DNA from: Candidatus Eisenbacteria bacterium
Lineage (GTDB): Bacteria > Eisenbacteria > RBG-16-71-46 > JAFGJU01
Length of the DNA stretch: 64,000 bases
NCBI GenBank assembly: GCA_026388185.1
Contig: JAPLKG010000010.1
Span: 67,165-131,164 of the forward strand
Direction: 5' to 3'
In this document: piece after piece, positions 54,704-61,404 of the stretch
How the letters are laid out: every line of letters starts with the position of its first letter
Numbering within the stretch: position 1 is the first letter of the stretch
Program-made: the position numbers and the translations under genes
Notes under the pieces: model-generated
The model's input: the letters and a program-made list of their open reading frames with translations, nothing else
What the model was told of the DNA's origin: nothing
Databases searched by the model: none

Positions 54704-55063
54704 ATGGTTCAGAAGGTCGAAGCCCTCATGGCCGAGGTTAAGCAAGCCTACCACGAGGCGCTGGCGCCGTACCGCAAAGCCTGTCGGAAGGCCGGAGTTG
54801 AGTGCGAGTTTGAAGGTGGGCGCTCAACCAACGTGAGCCCGAAGGTGAGCTTCATCGTCGAGAAGGCGGGCAAGGGCATCCGCGTGATGGTGAAGGGGAA
54901 GCCTGAGAGCGAGGAGCTGATCTCGCTTGCCGCGCTCAAGGCGAGCGTGAACAAGGCAGCCTACACCTACACCGAGAAGCACGTAGGGCCACGAGAACGC
55001 GTTGGTAACAAGGGAGGCACGCTCGGGAACAGGCTGAGAGCTGTGATGGCAGGGAAGGAGTAG
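54704..55063 (+). CDS. Array parent gene: 119-residue protein of unknown function
   Basis: The only complete copy of the coding sequence whose 3' end recurs in module copies 1 and 2. The frame is open without a start codon back to 54617. The N-terminal half is helical and basic (QAYHEALAPYRKACRKAG), the middle is strand-like (SFIVEKAGKGIRVMVKGKP), and the C-terminus holds the repeated VGPRERVGNKGGTLGNRL. No family recognised. There is no signal peptide or membrane segment. A hairpin (55079-55095) follows the stop, as in the other copies. Confidence 0.6.
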   Translation: MVQKVEALMAEVKQAYHEALAPYRKACRKAGVECEFEGGRSTNVSPKVSFIVEKAGKGIRVMVKGKPESEELISLAALKASVNKAAYTYTEKHVGPRERVGNKGGTLGNRLRAVMAGKE

Positions 55064-55290
55064 CAAGCTGAGTAAGGACCGTCTGCGATAGGCGGCCTTG
55101 CTCCTTCGTGTTTTGTGCGCATTGACAGGCGAGCTATTCGTGACTATCCTTGCTGCGGTTGATTAGCAGAGCGTGTTATCATGCCGACCTAGGACCGCAG
55201 GATTGTCGTCAAGAGTCCTGATGAGGATAGTCCGAGGCGCGTTGGCAACGAGCGCTCTTTAGAAGGGACGCAAGCCTTAGCTGGGAGGGT
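54964..55290 (+). repeat. Array module copy 3 (attached to the complete gene)
   Basis: Runs from codons for YTYTEKHVG to about 55290. Hairpin CCGTCT-GCGAT-AGGCGG at 55079-55095, TTGCTCCTTCG, a TTGATTAGCAGAGCGTG block, and an end CTTAGCTGGGA where the core-site form is degraded. Its tail has about 60 bp not present in copies 2 and 4. Confidence 0.7.
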
Positions 55291-55326
55291 GTTCGTCTTC
55301 TCCGCCAACCTTGTGAGGTTATTGTC

Positions 55327-56019
55327 TTGAAGATTCTAAGAGTGTTCTTGATATTGGCATTTTGTGTCGAGCTTTTCGGCTGCAGTTGCGATACCGGTAT
55401 CTCTCCCACACAGGTCGTGGTTTTGGGGAATGTTTACAGACACGGTGGGGGTGGTATTCAGATCTGTCTCTCCCATCTTGGTCGGCCAATTTCTGATGCA
55501 GATGTTTCAGTCAACGGCCACCGCCTTATTGAATTGCCGACAGAGGGAACATACCTTATCACTCGGACGTCTATGCCCATTGAGTCGGGCGTCACCTACG
55601 AACTCACGGTGAAGCTCGGAAAGAATTCCATCACTGGCACGGCCGTGTTGTGTGACAGCTTTAGTTGCCTTGAACCACAGCTGGACTCCCACCACCTGCA
55701 GGGTGAGCCCTTGGTTGCAACGTGGACACGTAGTGGGACCGACTACAGCTACGTCCTGATGATAGAAGAGTGGCATCCCGAATTTGTGAGACGTACCCAT
55801 GCTTCCCCGATTGTTGAGGACACAGTCTACACGATCCCTGGTGAGGCGTTTGACGGATCGGGGTACTATTCCATTAAGATCTTTTCCTTCGAGAATGGCG
55901 TAGCGTATAACTGCGACATTCTGGCATTCAAAAACAATAACCTTACTGGAGGTGCGCTTGGGTTCTTCGGCAGCTGGCGACTGGCTGAAACGATGGTTTG
56001 GATCGACGACTCGGGATAA
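55327..56019 (+). CDS. Cassette gene: lipoprotein of unknown function
   Basis: 230 residues from a TTG at 55327 with GAGG about 9 bp upstream; no ATG serves the signal peptide. The signal KILRVFLILAFCVELFGCSC has a lipobox Cys. The mature part alternates strand-rich segments (DADVSVNGHRLIELP, GVTYELTVKLGKNSITGTAVL) that suggest one or two Ig-like or carboxypeptidase-regulatory-like domains. Family unknown. Its stop codon falls at the first base of module copy 4. Confidence 0.6.
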   Translation: MKILRVFLILAFCVELFGCSCDTGISPTQVVVLGNVYRHGGGGIQICLSHLGRPISDADVSVNGHRLIELPTEGTYLITRTSMPIESGVTYELTVKLGKNSITGTAVLCDSFSCLEPQLDSHHLQGEPLVATWTRSGTDYSYVLMIEEWHPEFVRRTHASPIVEDTVYTIPGEAFDGSGYYSIKIFSFENGVAYNCDILAFKNNNLTGGALGFFGSWRLAETMVWIDDSG

Positions 56020-56213
56020 CAAGGAGGCGTATGGTAGGTGAGCACCGTCTATGATAGACGGCCTTGCTCTTTCTTGTTCTGTGCGGATTCAGAGGTTGGC
56101 AGGCAAGCGACTCACAGCTACGCTCTCTGTGGCTGATTAGGCAGAAAGTGTTGGGCGGAAACGACCGCACTCTAAGGGCACTTATGTGGAAACGGAATAA
56201 GCCGTAATTCGGC
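56018..56213 (+). repeat. Array module copy 4 (non-coding part)
   Basis: Begins at the stop of the lipoprotein gene with AACAAGGAGGCG (matching the NKGG codons of the parent gene), then a deletion, hairpin CCGTCT-ATGAT-AGACGG (56045-56061), TTGCTCTTTC, the tail with ACGG-6 nt-CCGT, and ATTCGGC (56207-56213) in place of GTTRRRY. Confidence 0.7.
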
Positions 56214-56271
56214 AGGCCATTGCGATGGATGTTCGTCGGTGTGCGGCCACCTGGAGAAGGAGTCAGCAGGG

Positions 56272-56667
56272 ATGAACCAAGTCATGGAGGTGCTCCTCAA
56301 CCGCAAGTCAGTTCGTGCGTACGAAGACAGGCCGGTCCCCGAGGAGGCAAGGGCTGCGATTCTGCGCGCGGCAATGCGGGCTCCCACGGCCGGGAACATG
56401 ATGCTCTACTCGATCGTCAACGTCACAGATCAAAGCGCCAAGGACACGCTCGCTCAGACGTGTGACCATCAACCCTTCATCGCCAAAGCGCCACTCGTCC
56501 TCTTGTTCCTGGCCGACTATCAAAGGTGGTTTGACTACTTCATCGTGTCGGGCGTCGAGCAGCTTTGTGAGCAAAGAGGGGAGGCTCTGCGGAAGCCGGA
56601 AGAGGGTGACCTGCTGTTGGCCTGCTGTGATGCTCTGATAGCCGCACATACGGCCGTCATCAGGTAG
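56272..56667 (+). pseudogene. Nitroreductase gene truncated at about half length
   Basis: 131 residues from the ATG at 56272 (GGAG upstream). The N-terminal half of a flavin nitroreductase is clear: VLLNRKSVRAYEDRPVPEEA, RAPTAGNMMLYSI, PFIAKAPLVLLFLADYQRW and LLACCDALIAAHTAVI. It then ends RTAG-style (codons AGG TAG) exactly where tRNA-like sequence begins on the other strand. Related proteins run to roughly twice this length and continue with the helix AAESLG. The FMN-binding C-terminal half is lost, so it is probably inactive. Confidence 0.75.
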
Positions 56668-56702
56668 GATTTGAATCTACAACCCTCCGGTTAACAGCCG
56701 GA
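56657..56702 (-). pseudogene. tRNA-Asn (GTT) 3'-half relic / attachment site
   Basis: Minus strand: anticodon stem TCCGG-CTGTTAA-CCGGA (56702-56686; anticodon GTT), a 5-nt variable loop, and a T-arm GTAGA-TTCAAAT-CCTAC with one mismatch at the closing pair. The following seven bases do not pair with any 5' acceptor arm and no D-arm is found, so it is not a working tRNA. A tRNA 3' half at a gene break is the usual mark of tRNA-targeting integration. Confidence 0.55.
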
Positions 56703-56739
56703 TATTCTCTGCTCCTAGTCCGGCGAGTCCCGGAACGCG

Positions 56740-57993
56740 TCAGACCGGCAGCCCGAGCAAGAAGTTCGCGGCATCGATCACATGAACGTCGCCGGCCATC
56801 CCGGGTCGCTCGCAATGCAGGACGACCTGGAACCGGCGACGGACTTTGAGGCGTTCAGCGAAGTATTCCATGGCTGGGGCTGGAGACGTCTCAGAGAGCT
56901 TCGCCTCGATCAAAACCCAGGGCTTCCGTTCCAATGTAAGCAAGAAGTCCACCTCGCGCTTCTCTTTATCTCTGAGGTAGTAGAGTTCTAACGGCGGAAG
57001 TCCCCAGTCCTGCGTAAAGTGGCACCACTTGAGAAGGTGGCTCGCCACAAGGTTCTCAAAGCGAGCTCCCTCGCTCCCCACTTCGGACCAGTCCCAAAGA
57101 TAGAGCTTTGGTTCCTTACGAAGGGAGCGCGCCATGCGGCCTGCAAACGGTCGAACCAGATATAAGAAGTAGAGCCGCTGGAGGTGGTCCGTCCACTGGC
57201 GGACCGATTCCGTTGCAACCTGCAAATCCTCGCGAAGCGCGTTGTAAGACAACACCCCCGCCGCACGCAATACAAGGAGTTCGATCAACTCCTCCACGTG
57301 AGAGAGCATCCGGATGCGCGTCAGGTCGCGCAGGTCTTCCTTCACTATCAAGGCACGGCGTTCCCGCAGCCATTGGCGATGATGTCGCTCATTCCTTTCA
57401 AGGAATGGTTCCGGAAAGCCACCCCAGCGAAGCAAGGCCCGGAGCGCCCTCCGTGCTTCCGATGGCGCGGGCTCTGCCAACTTGAGGAGAGATGACATGG
57501 TCTTCTCAGGATACTCTTCGATCGAGCAGCCTTCGGGATCAATGACCTCCCTCAAGGATAGTGGATGCAGCCGGTATTGATGATAGCGTCCGAGCAGGCT
57601 GTCACCGCCTCGCTGATAGACATCAAGCCTTGCACTACCTGTGACCAGCAAGTCCACTCGGTCCCCGCGGGTATCCCAAAGCCCCTTGACGTAGGTTTTC
57701 CATCGCGGGTACTTGTGGATCTCATCGAGAACGACGAGAGGCCTCTCGGACGAACCTTTTGGTCGGTAAGCATCAAGGAATGTATAGGGTGCACTCACGA
57801 ACTCGCGGCGCCACTGCAAGTCATCCCAGCTTCGATAGAGATCCTTGGACTTTCGCTTTTTGAGTAAGGCTCTGGCGAGAGTCGTCTTTCCTGCTTGGCG
57901 CGGTCCCACCACGAAGGCTATCTTCCGATGGGGAAAATGCTCAAGATCAAGAAGGTTTTCAAACGACCTCTTCATACGACTATTTTCTATCAA
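56740..57993 (-). CDS. DUF4143-type AAA ATPase
   Basis: A 417-residue protein. Residues 25-45 hold the Walker A GPRQAGKTTLARALL; Walker B is RPLVVLDEIHKYPRW; the sensor region is LLVTGSARLDVYQRGGDSLLGR. The C-terminal DUF4143 domain starts after about residue 200 and includes ENLVASHLLKW, LYYLRDKEKREVDFLL, a PD-(D/E)xK-like E-V-D-F core with the following Glu-Lys (IEAK). The family is abundant in accessory DNA; function is unsettled. Single gene next to the tRNA relic. Confidence 0.88.
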   Translation of the reverse strand: MIENSRMKRSFENLLDLEHFPHRKIAFVVGPRQAGKTTLARALLKKRKSKDLYRSWDDLQWRREFVSAPYTFLDAYRPKGSSERPLVVLDEIHKYPRWKTYVKGLWDTRGDRVDLLVTGSARLDVYQRGGDSLLGRYHQYRLHPLSLREVIDPEGCSIEEYPEKTMSSLLKLAEPAPSEARRALRALLRWGGFPEPFLERNERHHRQWLRERRALIVKEDLRDLTRIRMLSHVEELIELLVLRAAGVLSYNALREDLQVATESVRQWTDHLQRLYFLYLVRPFAGRMARSLRKEPKLYLWDWSEVGSEGARFENLVASHLLKWCHFTQDWGLPPLELYYLRDKEKREVDFLLTLERKPWVLIEAKLSETSPAPAMEYFAERLKVRRRFQVVLHCERPGMAGDVHVIDAANFLLGLPV

Positions 57994-58014
57994 GATGGAG
58001 ATTAGTCAAGACAA

Positions 58015-58034
58015 ATTTCCATGTCACTGGAAAT
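58015..58034. repeat. Inverted repeat upstream of the DUF4143 ATPase gene
   Basis: ATTTCCA-TGTCAC-TGGAAAT: perfect 7-bp arms around 6 bp, 21 bp before the ATPase start. It could be an operator. The rest of the gap 57994-58364 shows no gene or structure I can name. Confidence 0.35.
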
Positions 58035-58364
58035 CAGTCGGGATGCACTCTCGAGATGAAAAAGATGGCTCCGCGGGCTGGTATCACAGAGCGCGGTGTT
58101 GTGGGATACGGTCCGTCTGCGCGTGAGACGCGTTGCGAAGGGCCACACCCGCATCACAATCCTTCCCGAACCGACACAAGAGCAGACTGCTGAGCACGTT
58201 GGGGTGCAGCCGCTCTGATGTTGCTTTGACCCGAAGAAGAATCTTCCGCCTGTTCCACTCAAACACCCTTAGCTTTTTCACTTCTTTCCATACCGTAAGA
58301 AATGAACTGTTCAGGTAGTGCGTAGACACCCCGAGACTTGCGTTCCGGGGGTTGGTTGTTCGAA

Positions 58365-59324
58365 GTGGGACGATTTCAGGACGAGGCACAAGCTCTGACA
58401 AATCAATGGTTCGAAGAGGACCGGCAAGCAGGGGAGAAGCTCACTGCAGAGCCGAGTGTCTCCAAGAACATCGACGATCTTACCGAGAAATTCACCAGGG
58501 TCCCGAACGGCATTCTGGATAAGGCGATGAGTTTTGGGTTCACGAGGTGTGAGTTGCTCGTTGTGCTGGCCGTCATCAGGCAGACATGCGGATGGAACAA
58601 GCCCGCAGATTGGTTGAGCTATTCACGAGTGGCGGAATTGACAGGGCTTGAGAAGAGAAACGTGCGGAGGATGATGCTCCGTCTCAAGAAGGGCAGGGTC
58701 TTGCGATGTGGAGAATACCAGCCTGCCGGGTACCCTCGACAGTGGAGTCTTGAGAAGAACACAGACGTATGGGACTACGAAGGACTGCGACGACTTCGCA
58801 AGAAAAGTGAGGCGAGTAGGAAGAAGCGTGTGCTGAGAGATGAAACTGAAGGGAGGGTTAAATCTACCCACAGGGGGAGGGTAAGAGTTACCCCGGGGGG
58901 TGAGGGTAGAAGTTACCCACCACAAAAGACAGAACTAAATACAGAACTAAAGACAGAATTAAAGACATTGCGCGCAGCATTCGCTGCGCGCGCCTCCTCT
59001 TCTTCATCTTTGTCAAAACCAGAGGGAGAGAAAGGAGCAGGGTCTATATGGAGTCCCAAGGACCCCCCATCGGTAGAGAGACCGAGTCCAGTGATAGAGA
59101 CCCAGATGGCTCCGTGTGATCAGGTTCGTATAGTCCAGCTCTGTGGTGAGCTTGAGGCAGGGGGGGTGAATTCGTATCCATGGGTTGGTGGGAAAAGGAG
59201 GAAAGGTGTTCTAGCCGCCCATATTATCAGAGTTCTTGAGAAGGCGGTGGTACAGAGACCCGGGGCAGCGGAGTTTGATGTCTTCGCAGAGAAAGTGTTC
59301 GGGGAGATTTGTTCCAGTGGGTGA
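58365..59324 (+). CDS. Phage replication-protein-O-like DNA-binding protein
   Basis: About 319 residues from a GTG at 58365; the frame is open to a TTG at 58338 and has no early ATG, so the start is uncertain. Residues 35-115 match the N-terminal domain of phage replication protein O: FTRVPNGILDKAMSF, LLVVLAVIRQTCGWNK, and the helix-turn-helix YSRVAELTGLEKRNVRRMM. The rest is low-complexity, with a TELNTELKTELK repeat and a Ser/Lys-rich linker. It would recognise a phage origin and load a helicase. Confidence 0.75.
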   Translation: MGRFQDEAQALTNQWFEEDRQAGEKLTAEPSVSKNIDDLTEKFTRVPNGILDKAMSFGFTRCELLVVLAVIRQTCGWNKPADWLSYSRVAELTGLEKRNVRRMMLRLKKGRVLRCGEYQPAGYPRQWSLEKNTDVWDYEGLRRLRKKSEASRKKRVLRDETEGRVKSTHRGRVRVTPGGEGRSYPPQKTELNTELKTELKTLRAAFAARASSSSSLSKPEGEKGAGSIWSPKDPPSVERPSPVIETQMAPCDQVRIVQLCGELEAGGVNSYPWVGGKRRKGVLAAHIIRVLEKAVVQRPGAAEFDVFAEKVFGEICSSG

Positions 59325-59442
59325 TTCAATTTGTAGTCGACCGAGGCGCGGGCGTTCCGAATCTCGCGGTGATGCCGTGAAGTGTGGCGGATTGAGAAGC
59401 GGAGACTGCCCGCGCCGTTGCTGGGGAAGAATGGGAGATAGG

Positions 59443-60081
59443 ATGGACATGGACATTCGTGAAGTTGAGATTGAGAAGCTTGAACCTGCACCGTACAACC
59501 CGCGCGAGATTTCAGGCGAGGCTCTCGACGGGCTCGCACACAGCATCGGTGAGTTCGGTCTTGTGGAGCCCATTGTGTGGAACGAGAGGACCGGGCACGT
59601 CGTGGGAGGACATCAACGGCTCAGGGTCTTGCAGCGGGATGGAGCCAAGAGCACGAAGGTTGTCGTTGTGGACCTTGACCCCGAGCGCGAGAAGGCCTTG
59701 AACGTTGCCTTGAACAGCCGTCACATACAGGGCGATTGGACTCAAGGCCTGGGAGTGATTCTTCAGGAACTCAAGATAGAACTGCCAGAGCTCACGGCGG
59801 CGCTTAGACTCGATATTCTGGAGACTGACTTTCAGAAGCTCTTCCCGCCGGAAGGGTACGCCGGGTTGGTCGACCCAGACGCAATCCCCGAGGAGCCTGA
59901 GAGAACCGTCACGAGACTAGGCGACCTCTGGCAGCTCGGGAGACACCGATTGCTCTGCGGCGACTCCACAAACCGGGAGACGCTGAAGACGCTCATGGAT
60001 GGAGCGAAGGCGGTGTTGGTTGCCACTGACCCGCCCTACGGCGTCGCCTACGACGGTAACCAGCACAGGAGGAGGGTGTAA
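59443..60081 (+). pseudogene. ParB-like / DNA methyltransferase, N-terminal part before a frameshift
   Basis: 213 codons from the ATG at 59443 (GGAG upstream; ATGs at 59431 and 59449 are alternatives). Residues 1-110 form a ParB-like nuclease fold (IEKLEPAPYNPREIS, GLVEPIVWNERTGHVVGGHQR). Then comes a methyltransferase start with the catalytic motif IV at ATDPPYGVAYDG. The frame stops a few codons later, and the remainder continues in another frame from about 60075. Together they make one phage-type fusion of about 425 residues that would methylate adenine or cytosine amino groups. Confidence 0.75.
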
Positions 60082-60107
60082 GCCCCACGAAACACGGCGG
60101 TGGCATC

Positions 60108-60722
60108 GTGTATCGCCCGATTTTGAACGATGACCTCGAGGGAGAGAAGCTCTTGGAGTTCTTGACTGCGGCGTTCCAGGCTGCTGCTCAAGTCTCCACC
60201 CCTGATGCCTCCTGGTATGTGTGGCACGCGAGCGTCACGAGGGACATTTTCATAGAAGCCTTGAGAACAATCGACGTCGAAGTCCACCAGGAAATCATTT
60301 GGGTGAAGGAGAGCTTCCAGTTTGGCAGAGCAGACTACCACTGGCGACACGAGCCTTGCCTGTACGGCTGGGGACAGAAACACAGGTTCGTGGGCATGAG
60401 GAACCAGTCCACAGTCTGGGAAGTGACAAGGGAGACCGACCACAAGCATCCAACGCAGAAACCAGTTGAGCTTTTCGCAAGAGCGATGAGAAACAATGCG
60501 CTCTCACTGGAGCCATGCCTTGATTTGTTTGCGGGTTTCGGGACCGCCATAATTGCAGCTGAAGTGACAACGAGGGTCTGCTACGCGGTCGAGCTTGACC
60601 CGACCTACGTGGACATGACGGTAGTCAGATGGGAGCGATTCACTGGGCAGAAGGCTCTCTTGCTCAGGGAGGGCAATCTGATAGGAGGGGGCTATGAGCG
60701 CATCAGAGAAGCAGTTGCCTGA
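60108..60722 (+). pseudogene. ParB-like / DNA methyltransferase, C-terminal part
   Basis: Continuation of the preceding gene in the -1 frame. It contains the target-recognition region (VYRPILNDDLEGEKLLEFL, VHQEIIWVKESFQFG, YHWRHEPCLYGW), then THPTQKPVELFARAM-like text (KHPTQKPVELFARAM) and the AdoMet site LDLFAGFGTAIIAAE, in beta-class order. The frame is open upstream through the junction (about 60075), so a single-base indel is enough to explain the break. A true mutation, an assembly error, or a programmed shift cannot be told apart here. Confidence 0.75.
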
Positions 60723-61272
60723 CCAGGTTGCCCCCGGGGATGGAGACGTGAAGGCGGTTCGAAGACATCGCCCCATAAGAGGCCGGGTCTACTATGGGGA
60801 ACGGCGCAAGAGAGTTGCAGAGCTTCGGACCATCGGTAACCTCACGTTTGAGCAGATAGGGGAGCGGATCTGTGCGTATGGGTTTGAGCCCATGACGGGG
60901 GAGCGTGCCTGGAGAGACTACCAGCTTTGCATGCAGGAGAACGCAAAGGCCCTGAACTCTGTTGAGCGGAAGAGTGAGATTGTGACGAAGCTTGAAGGGC
61001 TCTTCTCTCTTGCTATCATGGCGTACAAGGACGCGCAGAGGCAGAACAAGGACGGGGTGAAGATCCCCGACCCGTACGCGCAAGCGTTGTTGCTTCAGAG
61101 GGCCGTGGAGATCTTGGAGAGGTTGGCAGAGCTTTCTGGTTTCATCTCTCGCAAGGGTTTTGTGGTGACGCAGACGGTGAGCACGGAGCAGAAACAGATG
61201 TCGTTTGTTGATATTGTGCGGAAGTACAGGGCAGAACGTGGGCTGGCGCCGTTACCGCTTGAGGATAAATAG
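60694..61272 (+). CDS. Phage-type protein, possible terminase small subunit
   Basis: 192 residues; the ATG overlaps the methyltransferase end by 29 bp. The N-terminus is basic (VRRHRPIRGRVYYGERRKR). A helix-turn-helix-like stretch follows (LTFEQIGERICAYGFEPMTGERAWRDYQLCM). The rest is helical, ending FVDIVRKYRAERGLAPLP. The position after a replication protein and a methyltransferase suggests a small terminase or regulatory protein, but no clear family motif is visible. Confidence 0.5.
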   Translation: MSASEKQLPDQVAPGDGDVKAVRRHRPIRGRVYYGERRKRVAELRTIGNLTFEQIGERICAYGFEPMTGERAWRDYQLCMQENAKALNSVERKSEIVTKLEGLFSLAIMAYKDAQRQNKDGVKIPDPYAQALLLQRAVEILERLAELSGFISRKGFVVTQTVSTEQKQMSFVDIVRKYRAERGLAPLPLEDK

Positions 61273-61352
61273 AGTGGTACGGAGCCTCCGGCAAGCTCCA
61301 ATGTTGTGACCATTCTCTCCGTCCATATACGGTCTTTGCCCAATGACAGTAA

Positions 61353-61379
61353 GAGGGGCCGGCACTCAACCAGCCCCTC
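61353..61379 (-). terminator. GC-rich hairpin after the FlgD-tailed gene
   Basis: Minus strand GAGGGGCTGG, 6-nt loop, CCGGCCCCTC. One internal mismatch. It closes the gene at 61405-63999 and is nearly identical in stem to the hairpin at 41493-41517. Only a weak U-rich stretch follows. Confidence 0.45.
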
Positions 61380-61404
61380 GCTCGTGTCTGGTTCGTAGGT
61401 CCAG

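Noticed and set aside
55217-55236. CTGATGAG with a short stem, resembling a hammerhead ribozyme core, in module copy 3
   Set aside because: The stem is followed by GAGG instead of GAAA, no stem III or cleavage triplet is found, and the other module copies lack the sequence.
58925-58975. Short tandem repeat in the phage replication gene as a possible CRISPR or origin iteron
   Set aside because: It is a run of near-identical 11-12 bp units coding for a TELNTELKTELK linker; there are no spacers and too few units. An origin role is possible but not supported by AT-richness or flanking sites.
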